Source: a virus
IMG/VR virus record: IMGVR_UViG_3300010354_000182
Location: 1 to 42,871 of that record
Length of the DNA: 42,871 nt
Direction: 5' to 3' (one strand)
Under the pieces are notes generated by a model. It searched no databases and was not told the DNA's origin. It worked only from the letters and a program-made list of their open reading frames with translations. This document shows, one piece after another, positions 1 through 6,189 of this stretch. The stretch's first letter is position 1; each line of letters starts with the position of its first letter. A program made the translations under genes and the position numbers.

Positions 1-1343
1 ACACCGTCAAAGGCTAACACACTATCGAAACCCGTGCCATTCCAGAATGCGAAATCCATCTTACTTGGAATGTAACCATCAACGGGTGTATTTTCTACAT
101 TGACTCTCAGGGTACACATAAGAGCAGGAGCACCAACACCGTCTGCACCTAGCCAGGCCAGTGCATTTACCACATCACCGGTTTGAAGTGCGGTAGGTGA
201 ATTTAGAGTGCCTCTAGATCTAATAAATGATACAAGTGTTCCATCTGAACTTTCTTTTGCACCATTAATAGTAAACAGATCGTAACTGTCGTTTAGATCT
301 CCGTCTGTATTAATTCGTATACCTGCCTTGACACCAAACCCGTCGGTGCCTTGAAGCACAATCGTTTTCCCTGTGTAGTTAGTAACAGCAGCAGTTTCTG
401 AGTTGATAGTACCTACAATCTTTGATCCTGTACCGTCGATCAACATAGAAGAATCTTGACCAAATACTGAACCTTTTAGATCACCAGTGACATATCCATT
501 AACTGTTCCTGTTAACGGACCAAGGAATCCACCAGCGGCTGTTACAGTTTTTGTATTGTGATTTATAATGATACTCGCATCAGATGCTAACACATTACCA
601 GTTACGTTACCGGTTAGGTTTCCAGTTACGTTACCTTGAACAGGTCCTGTAAATAGACTTGATGTTACGCCGCCCTGTGCATTAATTGATCTAGAAAAAG
701 CATTAAGAATAAGACTACTGTCATCACCAATAATATTGATATTATAGTTCATACCGGCGATAACACCGCTACCGCCGCCGCCTCCAATTGGATTTCCGCC
801 CACTAAGGATCCTGCCGGTAAATCTACTACTGATCCTGCAGCAGTGATTACAGCATTACCTAAATGAATACTAGACCCGCTTAGGTATATATCTTTGAAC
901 CTGTAAGTAGATGAACCAATATCATAGGTAGCATTATCGTCGGGTATGATATCTCCCTGAACTGTACCGTCAAGATTGATACTACCATCAATCGAATTAA
1001 AAATTAATGTACTATTTTCTGCTAAAACATTGCCCTGAAAACCATCGGCTCTGATAGTTCCTGCATAATTTGATAAATCGGGCTCAACAATGGCATCCAT
1101 TACTTTAGTTACATTGTTGTAATTAAAAGTAATACCCGAATGTACGCCTGATTGAAAAATACTTGCTGAAAGATCTTTTATATCAGCCGGTGTTAAATTA
1201 CTTAAAGGAACACCGCCCAATGAAGTTCCGTTACCAATATATAACGAGCCTGTATCAGTGGTATATAGCAGTTCTCCAGAAGCGAGTGGTTCTGTCATTG
1301 CTAAACGCTGAGAATTTGTACCTCTGCGGATCTGTAACGGCAT
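1..1343 (-). CDS. Phage tail fibre / receptor-binding protein, C-terminus outside window
   Basis: The reading frame is open from the ATG at 1343 to the left edge, so at least 447 residues are present and the 3' end is missing. The first 45 residues (MPLQIRRGTNSQRL, then GELLYTTDTGSLYIGNGTSLGGV) match the tail-domain signature of phage fibres and the N-terminus of major tropism determinants. After that come low-complexity beta repeats rich in G, S, N and T (for example GNVTGNLTGNVTGNV near residue 230), typical of trimeric fibre shafts. An SD sequence (AGGAG) lies 10 bases upstream and a late-type box GATAAATA at 1374-1381. It probably sits in the distal tail and contacts the host surface; the receptor is unknown. 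Confidence 0.85.
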   Translation of the reverse strand, partial: MPLQIRRGTNSQRLAMTEPLASGELLYTTDTGSLYIGNGTSLGGVPLSNLTPADIKDLSASIFQSGVHSGITFNYNNVTKVMDAIVEPDLSNYAGTIRADGFQGNVLAENSTLIFNSIDGSINLDGTVQGDIIPDDNATYDIGSSTYRFKDIYLSGSSIHLGNAVITAAGSVVDLPAGSLVGGNPIGGGGGSGVIAGMNYNINIIGDDSSLILNAFSRSINAQGGVTSSLFTGPVQGNVTGNLTGNVTGNVLASDASIIINHNTKTVTAAGGFLGPLTGTVNGYVTGDLKGSVFGQDSSMLIDGTGSKIVGTINSETAAVTNYTGKTIVLQGTDGFGVKAGIRINTDGDLNDSYDLFTINGAKESSDGTLVSFIRSRGTLNSPTALQTGDVVNALAWLGADGVGAPALMCTLRVNVENTPVDGYIPSKMDFAFWNGTGFDSVLAFDG

Positions 1344-1373
1344 AATTAAATAACTCCTAACCTTATTGTGTAT

Positions 1374-1381
1374 TATTTATC
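1374..1381 (-). promoter_or_regulatory. Late-type promoter box (GATAAATA)
   Basis: GATAAATA on the minus strand, followed by a 30-base leader with an SD sequence ahead of the tail-fibre ATG. It resembles the T4 late box TATAAATA. Similar TAAATA-core boxes stand ahead of other virion-like and late-looking genes in the window. Confidence 0.55.
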
Positions 1382-1426
1382 TTTGCGCCTAACCTAAGCA
1401 TCCTTTGGAAAACAGCGCATTTTATC

Positions 1427-2002
1427 CTAGAAATATTCTAGGTCAGCCGCTAAAACGAATCGCCATTTATCGCTTTGCACTATTCCGGGTCTGTGCCATT
1501 GATCGCTAGGATAAATTAACCACGTAAAATCGCTGGGCCTAACAAAGTATTTACCGTCTTTTTCGGGCCCGTTTGGAGCCATTTCCGTACCGGCATAATC
1601 TCTATCTTTTACATCGTCTGGAATATGCAGATAGAAAATTCCGCTTAGACGCTTAGATTCGGGAGTTTTGGGGTGCCAATGATGATGCCATAGATTTTCT
1701 CGATCTTCGGAAGTAGAAAGATTAGTCATAAAACTCCATGCCATAACTTCAGAAATTTTAACTTCTCGTCCTAGATACATAAAACAGGAAAAAATAAAAC
1801 TCATCCTGTACTTTAGCCAAACAGGTTCGGGGCGTTTAAAAATGTTTTCTTTGGTTTGAAATTTGGGGGAGTTTGTGAAGTAATTGCCGCTGTCTATGAT
1901 ACTCTTCACTGTATCTATCGCTGTTTGATTATCTTGTTCTGTTATAACAGAACTAAAATCAAACTTTCTAAACAGGGTATTTTGATCGATAACTGTATGC
2001 AT
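1427..2002 (-). CDS. 2-oxoglutarate/Fe(II)-dependent oxygenase-like protein
   Basis: 191 residues counted from the ATG at 2002. A longer frame upstream would run through the tRNA-Gly gene, so this start is preferred; AGGA lies 6 bases upstream. The C-terminal half has the pattern of 2OG-Fe(II) oxygenases: a His-rich motif (HHHWHP), then LIYPSDQWHRPG and a C-terminal WRFVLAADLEY, which would supply the distal iron His and the 2OG-binding Arg. Such oxygenases are common in T4-like aquatic phages, usually next to structural genes, and may hydroxylate protein or nucleic acid; the substrate is unknown. The left neighbour is the tail-fibre gene. Confidence 0.65.
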   Translation of the reverse strand: MHTVIDQNTLFRKFDFSSVITEQDNQTAIDTVKSIIDSGNYFTNSPKFQTKENIFKRPEPVWLKYRMSFIFSCFMYLGREVKISEVMAWSFMTNLSTSEDRENLWHHHWHPKTPESKRLSGIFYLHIPDDVKDRDYAGTEMAPNGPEKDGKYFVRPSDFTWLIYPSDQWHRPGIVQSDKWRFVLAADLEYF

Positions 2003-2011
2003 AAGGAATCC

Positions 2012-2087
2012 TGGAGCGGGAGGCGAGAGTCGAACTCGTCTATTTCTGCTTGGAAGGCAGACGTGTAACCACAAACACTTCACCCGC
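2012..2087 (-). tRNA. tRNA-Gly (UCC)
   Basis: Cloverleaf on the minus strand with anticodon loop CTTCCAA, T-loop TTCGACT and encoded CCA. The acceptor stem has one U-U mismatch (GCGGGTG with CTCCCGC). It lies just upstream of the oxygenase gene. Confidence 0.92.
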
Positions 2088-2105
2088 TTTGAATTATTTA
2101 CGCTT

Positions 2106-2180
2106 TGGCCTCGCTACCAGGAATCGAACCTGGATCTAAACCTTAGGAGTGTTTTGTTCTATCCGTTGAACTACAGCGAG
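2106..2180 (-). tRNA. tRNA-Arg (CCU)
   Basis: Acceptor CTCGCTG/TAGCGAG, anticodon loop CTCCTAA, T-arm CCAGG-TTCGATT-CCTGG, discriminator G, encoded CCA. It would read the AGG codon. Confidence 0.92.
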
Positions 2181-2185
2181 GTGAA

Positions 2186-2426
2186 TATTGATAGTGATAC
2201 TAGAGTTTTGGTTGAGGTTACAACACCCCAGGCCGCCCAGGCATTACAGCGCCTGCTCCTGTAGTCCAGCCTAACATGGAATCCGTTACTCCTCAATCTG
2301 ATCACGCTGTAAAACGCTCTGGATCATATTAGAGACAACAATGCATCTATGATGCACCAACTTTGTAGTTCCACCTACTCAGTATCGCCTTGCGGTTGTT
2401 GATCGGACCTTGTACTACTATCAATA
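2186..2426 (-). ncRNA. Structured RNA of unknown family between tRNA-fMet and tRNA-Arg
   Basis: The 248 bases between the two tRNAs hold no convincing gene. They are enclosed by a perfect 10-base inverted repeat (TATTGATAGT at 2186-2195 and its complement at 2417-2426), so the transcript would fold as one closed domain. Inside are smaller palindromes such as TGCATCATAGATGCA near 2342. Very short frames with SD-like sequences exist (13 and 19 codons) but look accidental. I do not recognise a known RNA family; processing together with the flanking tRNAs is likely. Confidence 0.5.
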
Positions 2427-2428
2427 AC

Positions 2429-2503
2429 TGGTTGCGGGGGCTGGAATCGAACCAGCGATCTTCAGGTTATGAGCCTGACGAGTTACCTCTTCTCTACCCC
2501 GCG
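2429..2503 (-). tRNA. Initiator tRNA-fMet (CAU)
   Basis: Anticodon loop CTCATAA. The acceptor stem begins C1 opposite A72 (CGCGGGG with CCCCGCA), the unpaired first position that marks bacterial initiator tRNAs, and both arms closely follow the E. coli initiator. The anticodon stem has AGG/CCT rather than the full three G-C pairs. CCA is encoded. Confidence 0.92.
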
Positions 2504-2720
2504 ATTGTTCAGTGTCTAGCCACGGTTCCCTGTTCCGCCCTAGACTGAGTTGTCTGCCCTGTCGATCAGTATTTGCATTTTTGTCGTCAGTTCTGCTTCT
2601 GCCGCCACGGTGTCTCAAGTCGCTCTATACGGAGCCTTGGGGTCGATTACCGTTTGCACCCTGACATTTTGGTGAAGTCAATTACCCCCTTTAATAACGA
2701 GGAAGGGACCCCGGGGTCTG
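2504..2720 (-). ncRNA. Non-coding spacer with RNA-like folds before tRNA-fMet
   Basis: No gene is convincing here. On the leftward transcript the spacer starts with a 12-base palindrome, GACCCCGGGGTC (2707-2718), just after the stop codon of the coiled-coil gene. It ends with a hairpin at 2510-2547 (arms CAGT-CTAG and CTAG-ACTG with a 2-base bulge), 7 bases from the tRNA-fMet 5' end. It may be a tRNA precursor leader or a separate RNA; the family is unknown. Confidence 0.35.
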
Positions 2721-3293
2721 TTACAGCAAGCCTTCTTCTTGGAGGACCTGGACAACATCATCGCTGAGCGGAATCTCAGTTTTAATGTTCAACTCTAAAA
2801 TTTCATCCTGAAGTTTCTGCTTCTGTTTCTTAAGGCTCAATACCTCAGACTTAGCCTGATCAATTTGACCTTGGCTAACCACTGTGGTAGTTACTGTGTC
2901 ACCGTAGCCAAACACTCGGCTACGTGCTTCGTCTTTAAGGCTCTTAACTTTTTCAAGTTTGCCTTTGATCACTTCTAACGAAGTCAGCGGCTTGAGGCTG
3001 GCGATTTCTTCCAACTGTCCGATTCTCTTATCGATGAATGCTGCTTTGGCAAGATTCGTATCGATACCACTCTGTGCATTCGCCGCACCGACTAAGGCAC
3101 GGATGTTATACAAAGCCATTGTGAGTTTCTGGCGACGTGTATCGTTAGCCATCAACTGATCATTGGCTTTTTGAATCTCATTCTCAACGTTTTGAAACTC
3201 GTTGAGTTCGATGGAAGTTTCCATCTTGATATTACGAACAGCCTCATTAATGCTATTCTGTACTGCATTTGCCTTGCGAAGTGTGATATTCAT
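2721..3293 (-). CDS. Coiled-coil protein of unknown function
   Basis: 190 residues, almost entirely predicted helix and coiled coil (heptad-like stretches around residues 25-70 and 125-175, rich in E, K, Q and L). No signal peptide, membrane segment or catalytic motif is visible. The chosen ATG at 3293 overlaps the rpoZ stop as ATGA with AAGGA upstream; an in-frame ATG at 3299 is possible. Coupling to rpoZ suggests co-expression and perhaps a role near the polymerase or translation machinery, but that is only context. Confidence 0.75.
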   Translation of the reverse strand: MNITLRKANAVQNSINEAVRNIKMETSIELNEFQNVENEIQKANDQLMANDTRRQKLTMALYNIRALVGAANAQSGIDTNLAKAAFIDKRIGQLEEIASLKPLTSLEVIKGKLEKVKSLKDEARSRVFGYGDTVTTTVVSQGQIDQAKSEVLSLKKQKQKLQDEILELNIKTEIPLSDDVVQVLQEEGLL

Positions 3294-3520
3294 TCCCATT
3301 TTCCTTTTTCTTTCTTTTTCAGTTTACTAATATATTCGTCTTTAGTATATTTGCCTTCTTCGATTTCTCTAAGAGCAGTTACAGCATAAGATGCATCTGT
3401 TCCCGAAACACGCTGAGGGGATCCGTTCTTTAATTCTCTGGCTCTTTGACTAGCAACTATAACTAGGTCAAATCTACTGCCTATCATCTCTACTGCTTTT
3501 TCTGCTGAAATTCTTGCCAT
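3290..3520 (-). CDS. rpoZ: RNA polymerase omega subunit (phage-encoded)
   Basis: 76 residues, close to the 80-90 of bacterial omega. The N-terminus [10 protein letters not shown], then [18 protein letters not shown] and later [12 protein letters not shown] match the omega fold step by step. In E. coli the first residues (MARVT) form part of a ppGpp site at the omega/beta-prime interface, and MAR is kept here. Omega helps assemble RNA polymerase, so a phage copy could replace the host subunit and alter polymerase stability or ppGpp response (inference). The gene follows a leader of about 285 bases with its own promoter and is coupled to the next gene by ATGA. Confidence 0.93.
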   Translation of the reverse strand: MARISAEKAVEMIGSRFDLVIVASQRARELKNGSPQRVSGTDASYAVTALREIEEGKYTKDEYISKLKKKEKGKWE

Positions 3521-3811
3521 TGTACACCCTTAATTATAATGACGGATCGATGAAAGGTCAAGTAATAGACCGGACAATTGACAAGACCTATTGTTCGATG
3601 TCGTCGGTCTGGACAACGTGCAATATACAGGCGACAGAGGCCTGAATATTTCCGATCAGCAAATGACAGGTATATGGATATCGGGTCACTCAAGCACGGA
3701 GACTTTTCGAGAGTCTTTGCCAGATTAAGTCTGTACGGCATAAAGCCATACAAGCGTCTATCCTCATCTACCTTTCACTTCACCGGTTGTGTATTGCTAC
3801 ACAACAAAACT
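3521..3811 (-). ncRNA. Long structured 5' leader of rpoZ
   Basis: Between the promoter at 3812-3840 and the rpoZ ATG there are about 285 bases with no credible gene. Several hairpins can be drawn on the leftward transcript: GTTGTGT/ACACAAC near 3786-3805, GTATGGC/GCCGTAC near 3733-3751, AGACT/AGTCT near 3699-3715 and CAGGC/GCCTG near 3628-3644, plus a possible multi-branch domain closed by GACCG/CGGTC nearer the gene. It may be a regulatory leader or a separate RNA; I recognise no riboswitch class. Confidence 0.4.
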
Positions 3812-3840
3812 ATTATATATCCTATGTGTTGTTAATTCAA
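3812..3840 (-). promoter_or_regulatory. Sigma70-type promoter for the rpoZ leader
   Basis: Minus strand TTGAAT, 17 bases, TATAAT (-35 at 3835-3840, -10 at 3812-3817). The -35 lies in the loop of a nested hairpin: arms ATATCC/GGATAT and TGTGTTG/CAACACA, together spanning 3817-3854. Confidence 0.7.
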
Positions 3841-3855
3841 CACAATTTGGATATG

Positions 3856-4020
3856 TTATTCAGATTCTTTTTTACCTTTTGATGGTTTAAAAGAAACTTT
3901 TGATGCAAGTTCGGCCTGAACAATAGTTCTCCTCATTTCTCCTCTTTTATGAGGATCAACAATCGTAGCCAAAATTCTTTTTGAGGTCTTAGTCATTTTA
4001 TATGATGATGTAGGTTTCAT
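3856..4020 (-). CDS. Small basic protein of unknown function
   Basis: 54 residues, rich in Lys and Arg, with a central TKTSKRILATIVDPHKRGE segment and a polar tail ending KKESE. No membrane segment or known motif. The SD sequence is weak (GGATATCT before the ATG at 4020); an internal ATG at residue 9 is an alternative. It resembles small conserved proteins of T4-like aquatic phages (from memory). It lies downstream of tRNA-Leu and upstream of the rpoZ promoter. Charge suggests nucleic-acid or ribosome contact, but nothing proves it. Confidence 0.65.
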   Translation of the reverse strand: MKPTSSYKMTKTSKRILATIVDPHKRGEMRRTIVQAELASKVSFKPSKGKKESE

Positions 4021-4036
4021 AGATATCCAATTATTG

Positions 4037-4117
4037 TGGTGCCCAGAGAGAGACTCGAACTCTCACCCGAAGACTGGCTTCTAAGACCAGCGTGTCTACC
4101 AATTCCACCATCTGGGC
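4037..4117 (-). tRNA. tRNA-Leu (UAG)
   Basis: Acceptor GCCCAGA/TCTGGGC, anticodon loop CTTAGAA, discriminator A, encoded CCA, short variable arm. A promoter lies directly upstream (4126-4154). Confidence 0.92.
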
Positions 4118-4125
4118 AAAGTGTT

Positions 4126-4154
4126 ATTATGTATTCTTTATTTGCTGTTGTCAA
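4126..4154 (-). promoter_or_regulatory. Sigma70-type promoter upstream of tRNA-Leu
   Basis: Minus strand TTGACA (4149-4154), 17 bases, CATAAT (4126-4131). Transcription would start a few bases before the tRNA-Leu(UAG) 5' end, giving part of the island its own internal promoter. Confidence 0.7.
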
Positions 4155-4162
4155 GTATATTC

Positions 4163-4234
4163 TGGCGCCTCTGGAGAGATTCGAACTCCCATAACCTGGT
4201 TTAGAAGACCTGGCACCGCTCCATCGGCAGAGGC
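4163..4234 (-). tRNA. tRNA-Arg (UCU)
   Basis: Acceptor GCCTCTG/CAGAGGC, anticodon loop CTTCTAA, discriminator G, encoded CCA. One A-A mismatch in the anticodon stem. 72 bases. It would read AGA/AGG. Confidence 0.88.
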
Positions 4235-4239
4235 ATATA

Positions 4240-4316
4240 TGGTGCGGAAGGTGGGATTTGAACCCACAAAACTCAGATTTTAAGTCTGATACGTATACCA
4301 ATTCCGTCACAACCGC
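4240..4316 (-). tRNA. tRNA-Leu (UAA), unusual
   Basis: Anticodon loop CTTAAAA, Leu-like D-arm (GGAATTGGTA), intact T-arm GTGGG-TTCAAAT-CCCAC, encoded CCA. Two points are odd: the acceptor stem GCGGTTG/CTTCCGC has two adjacent U-U mismatches, and the variable region is only about 5 bases, where leucine tRNAs normally carry a long arm. Confidence 0.8.
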
Positions 4317-4319
4317 ATT

Positions 4320-4395
4320 TGGTGCCAACTCCCGGGATCGAACCAGGTTCCACCGCTCTTCAGGCGGCCGCAATGACCACATTTGCTAAGTTGGC
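4320..4395 (-). tRNA. tRNA-Phe (GAA)
   Basis: Acceptor GCCAACT/AGTTGGC, anticodon loop CTGAAGA, T-loop TTCGATC, encoded CCA. The base after the anticodon is G rather than the usual A. Confidence 0.88.
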
Positions 4396-4400
4396 ATGTT

Positions 4401-4475
4401 TGGGGTGTCCGACGAGTATCGATCTCGTACTTCCAGTTTCACAGACTAGTGTGCAGGCCACTACACTACGGACAC
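4401..4475 (-). tRNA. tRNA-His (GUG)
   Basis: Acceptor GTGTCCG/CGGACAC with discriminator C73 and a G at the -1 position (complement of 4476), the pair that identifies bacterial tRNA-His. Anticodon loop CTGTGAA; CCA encoded. Confidence 0.92.
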
Positions 4476-4482
4476 CGTTGTT

Positions 4483-4557
4483 TGGCACCACTGCCACGAG
4501 TCGAACGTGAAATTAAACCTTCGCAAAGTTTCGTGATGTCCCTTTCACTACAGTGGT
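4483..4557 (-). tRNA. tRNA-Arg (GCG), overlaps a gene
   Basis: Acceptor ACCACTG/CAGTGGT, anticodon loop TTGCGAA, T-arm TCACG-TTCGACT-CGTGG, discriminator G, encoded CCA. Bacteria normally use anticodon ACG (inosine) for CGC, so GCG is unusual. The 5' 45 bases overlap the last 14 codons and stop of the small gene at 4513-4716, same strand. Confidence 0.85.
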
Positions 4558-4716
4558 ATCTTTTTCTAGTGCATCTTTGCGCATCAAAAATTGTCGATCA
4601 CTTTTAGGACGATGTACTACGAGATATTCTATTCCTTCGATGATTTCAATCTTATTCATATCGTCACAGATAACAAGTTCGTTATTAAAACGATTTTTAA
4701 AAACCATTGGTTTCAT
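4513..4716 (-). CDS. Small conserved phage protein of unknown function
   Basis: 67 residues from the ATG at 4716, which has a clear SD (AAGGAGATTAATATG); the frame is open further upstream but that part overlaps the phosphatase gene. The sequence has alternating charged and hydrophobic stretches (NELVICDDMNKIEIIEGIEYLVVHRP), suggesting a small beta-rich fold. No signal, membrane segment or known motif. Its last 14 codons lie inside tRNA-Arg(GCG), so translation and tRNA processing of one transcript would conflict. Confidence 0.72.
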   Translation of the reverse strand: MKPMVFKNRFNNELVICDDMNKIEIIEGIEYLVVHRPKSDRQFLMRKDALEKDTTVVKGTSRNFAKV

Positions 4717-4717
4717 A

Positions 4718-5305
4718 TTAATCTCCTTCACGCAATCTACGCTCACGACGTTCAGCCGCCAGTGTAAAGACCTTTTCGTTGTCATTGTTGTAGTCAACAG
4801 CCTTAGGCGGAACTATAATGCCCGTTTCAGTAGTATAGCCGTTGATCGTGTGCGGTTCATTTTCATCATAGGTCCAACCTAGGCATTTCATCATCTTATG
4901 CTTGACTAAGAGGTTAGGGCTGCGAAAAGCCTCTGCATCGCGGAAGCCTAGCATCACACCAACCTCTGCCACAGCACCTGAACGGCATACACCAGCGTGG
5001 CAATGAACTACTACATTCATATGTTGTTCCATTGCGTGTTGTAGAAGTCGAACAAGTTCAGCAGCCTGTTCGTCTTTAATCATGCCCCAACTCATATCAA
5101 TAGGAGTACCATGGCCATCGTTGCTCATGCCATCACTTTCCACATCGAGAAACTTAAACTGATGTGTTTCACGGAACTGGTAGGAAGGTGTAGGAAACTC
5201 CATATCCGGATCCACAATTTGGATCAGCATGGAATTAATACCTGCATCGATGTGAAAGCCTTTTTTGATATCGCTCAGCGATACATTTTGAATCCACGGT
5301 TCCAT
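4718..5305 (-). CDS. Dual-specificity / tyrosine phosphatase-like protein
   Basis: 195 residues. The Cys-x5-Arg phosphatase loop is complete: HCHAGVCRSG at residues 101-110, nucleophile Cys102 and phosphate-binding Arg108. An upstream Asp-containing segment (residues 54-70) may supply the general acid. The family removes phosphate from proteins or RNA 5' ends; here the target is unknown. Start chosen for its SD (AAGGAGATTGCC before ATG). It sits among tRNA genes, directly upstream of the 67-residue gene and downstream of infA, 10 bases away, so it is probably co-transcribed with them. Confidence 0.85.
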   Translation of the reverse strand: MEPWIQNVSLSDIKKGFHIDAGINSMLIQIVDPDMEFPTPSYQFRETHQFKFLDVESDGMSNDGHGTPIDMSWGMIKDEQAAELVRLLQHAMEQHMNVVVHCHAGVCRSGAVAEVGVMLGFRDAEAFRSPNLLVKHKMMKCLGWTYDENEPHTINGYTTETGIIVPPKAVDYNNDNEKVFTLAAERRERRLREGD

Positions 5306-5315
5306 GGCAATCTCC

Positions 5316-5534
5316 TTATAATCTATAAGTCACTCTTCCTTTGGTAAGGTCGTAAGGACTAACTTCTACTTTTACACGATCGCCAAGAATAATTTTAATC
5401 TTGTGCTGTTTGAGTTTGCCGCCAGTATAACAAAGTATAGAGTTTGGCATCTTGTCGATTTTAACTCTATACATACTACCGGGTAGAACTTCATCAATAA
5501 TACCGCTTAATTCAATTAAATCACTCTTTGGCAT
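5316..5534 (-). CDS. infA: Translation initiation factor IF-1
   Basis: 72 residues, the normal IF-1 length. The single OB-fold barrel is recognisable: IELSGIIDEVLPGSMYRVKI, then KLKQHKIKIILGDRVKVEVSPYDLTKGRVTYR, matching bacterial IF-1 (MxGKMRxxxIRILxGDxVxVExSPYDLTKGRIxxR). IF-1 binds the 30S A site and guides initiator tRNA selection. Together with the phage initiator tRNA and bS21 it points to reprogramming of initiation (inference). RBS is moderate (AAAGAGAATTT before ATG). Confidence 0.95.
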   Translation of the reverse strand: MPKSDLIELSGIIDEVLPGSMYRVKIDKMPNSILCYTGGKLKQHKIKIILGDRVKVEVSPYDLTKGRVTYRL

Positions 5535-5574
5535 AAATTCTCTTTGTCATTTATTTTTTACCTCTCTATTATTA

Positions 5575-5649
5575 TGGCCGGGCTTGCAGGAATCGAACCC
5601 ACACCGCTTGTTTCGAAGACAAGCATGATATCCATTTCACCAAAGCCCG
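5575..5649 (-). tRNA. tRNA-Arg (UCG)
   Basis: Acceptor CGGGCTT/AAGCCCG, anticodon stem CTTGT/ACAAG with loop CTTCGAA, discriminator G, encoded CCA. Confidence 0.92.
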
Positions 5650-5653
5650 AATC

Positions 5654-5727
5654 TGGTGCTCCTAACAAGAATCGAACTTGTATCGCATCCTTACCAAGGA
5701 TGTGTTCTTCCATTTAACTATAGGAGC
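5654..5727 (-). tRNA. tRNA-Thr (GGU)
   Basis: Acceptor GCTCCTA/TAGGAGC, anticodon stem CATCC/GGATG with loop TTGGTAA, discriminator A, encoded CCA. Confidence 0.92.
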
Positions 5728-5728
5728 A

Positions 5729-5803
5729 TGGCTGGGGATGATGGATTCGAACCACCGAATACCGGAATCAAAATCCGGGGCCTTACCACTTGGCGAATCC
5801 CCA
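5729..5803 (-). tRNA. tRNA-Gln (UUG)
   Basis: Acceptor TGGGGAT/ATCCCCA, anticodon stem CCGGA/TCCGG with loop TTTTGAT, discriminator G, encoded CCA. Confidence 0.92.
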
Positions 5804-5808
5804 AGTTA

Positions 5809-5883
5809 TGGTGGTAATGGAAAGAGTCGAACTTTCACAGCGCACCGTATGAAGGTGTTGCACTACCATTATGCTACATTACC
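5809..5883 (-). tRNA. tRNA with CAU anticodon (elongator Met, or Ile2)
   Basis: Acceptor GGTAATG/CATTACC, anticodon loop TTCATAC, T-arm GAAAG-TTCGACT-CTTTC, encoded CCA. It lacks the initiator C1-A72 mismatch, so it is elongator Met or a lysidine-type Ile tRNA reading AUA; sequence alone does not decide. Confidence 0.88.
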
Positions 5884-5889
5884 ATATAG

Positions 5890-5948
5890 AAACACACTAG
5901 ACGAGGCGACCTCGTGCGCACAAGTTCCTGCTTATCTCTAATGTGTTT
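5890..5948 (-). ncRNA. Small hairpin-closed RNA between tRNAs
   Basis: A 59-base element between tRNA(CAU) and tRNA-Lys: outer arms AAACACA/TGTGTTT (5890-5896, 5942-5948) and a tight inner hairpin ACGAGG-CGA-CCTCGT (5901-5915). It is not a tRNA. Possible processing spacer or small RNA. Confidence 0.4.
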
Positions 5949-5953
5949 TTATA

Positions 5954-6027
5954 TGGTAGGGGCACAGAGAATCGAACTCTGATTAACGGGTTAAAAGCCC
6001 GCTACTTTACCATTAAGTTATACCCCC
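5954..6027 (-). tRNA. tRNA-Lys (UUU)
   Basis: Acceptor GGGGGTA with TGCCCCT (two G-U pairs), anticodon loop CTTTTAA, T-arm CAGAG-TTCGATT-CTCTG, encoded CCA. Confidence 0.92.
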
Positions 6028-6083
6028 GTATGGTCCGTATTAAGTTGATTTATTGTGCCAACCTAGACCATACGGGTTCTAGG
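6025..6083 (-). promoter_or_regulatory. Competing hairpins at the tRNA-Lys 5' end
   Basis: An 11-base inverted repeat (6025-6035 with 6066-6076, CCCGTATGGTC and its complement) includes the first three bases of tRNA-Lys. An alternative hairpin CCTAGA/TCTAGG (6062-6067 with 6078-6083) uses bases of the same arm, so the two exclude each other. The first would sequester the tRNA 5' end. Confidence 0.4.
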
Positions 6084-6088
6084 CGACA

Positions 6089-6109
6089 CTAACGTTTACC
6101 ACGTTTCAT
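6089..6109 (-). CDS. Possible six-codon leader peptide (MKRGKR)
   Basis: ATG-AAA-CGT-GGT-AAA-CGT-TAG placed 8 bases after a strong SD (AAGGAG) and 22 bases after a consensus promoter. It lies directly upstream of the competing hairpins and tRNA-Lys(UUU), which reads its AAA codons. It may be a translated leader or chance; nothing in it suggests a functional product. Confidence 0.35.
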   Translation of the reverse strand: MKRGKR

Positions 6110-6130
6110 GTCTATCTCCTTAGTTTATAT

Positions 6131-6159
6131 ATTGTATATTCACTTTAATGTTTTGTCAA
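6131..6159 (-). promoter_or_regulatory. Sigma70-type promoter upstream of tRNA-Lys
   Basis: Minus strand TTGACA (6154-6159), 17 bases, TACAAT (6131-6136): a perfect -35 and spacing. It would drive the short leader, tRNA-Lys and the genes leftward. Confidence 0.8.
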
Positions 6160-6189
6160 TCCAAATTATTCCTATGATAACCAAAATAA

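Noticed and set aside
2421-2618. Open frame on the minus strand across tRNA-fMet and the spacer
   Set aside because: It runs through an obvious tRNA gene, has no SD and its composition is Arg/Gly-rich without protein-like pattern.
3490-3835. Overlapping open frames on both strands upstream of rpoZ
   Set aside because: No SD, start inside the promoter or leader, and no conserved pattern; the region is better read as a structured leader.
4017-4607. Open frames on both strands through tRNA-Leu, Arg, Leu, Phe, His
   Set aside because: They follow tRNA sequence, which is low in stop codons by chance; no start signals.
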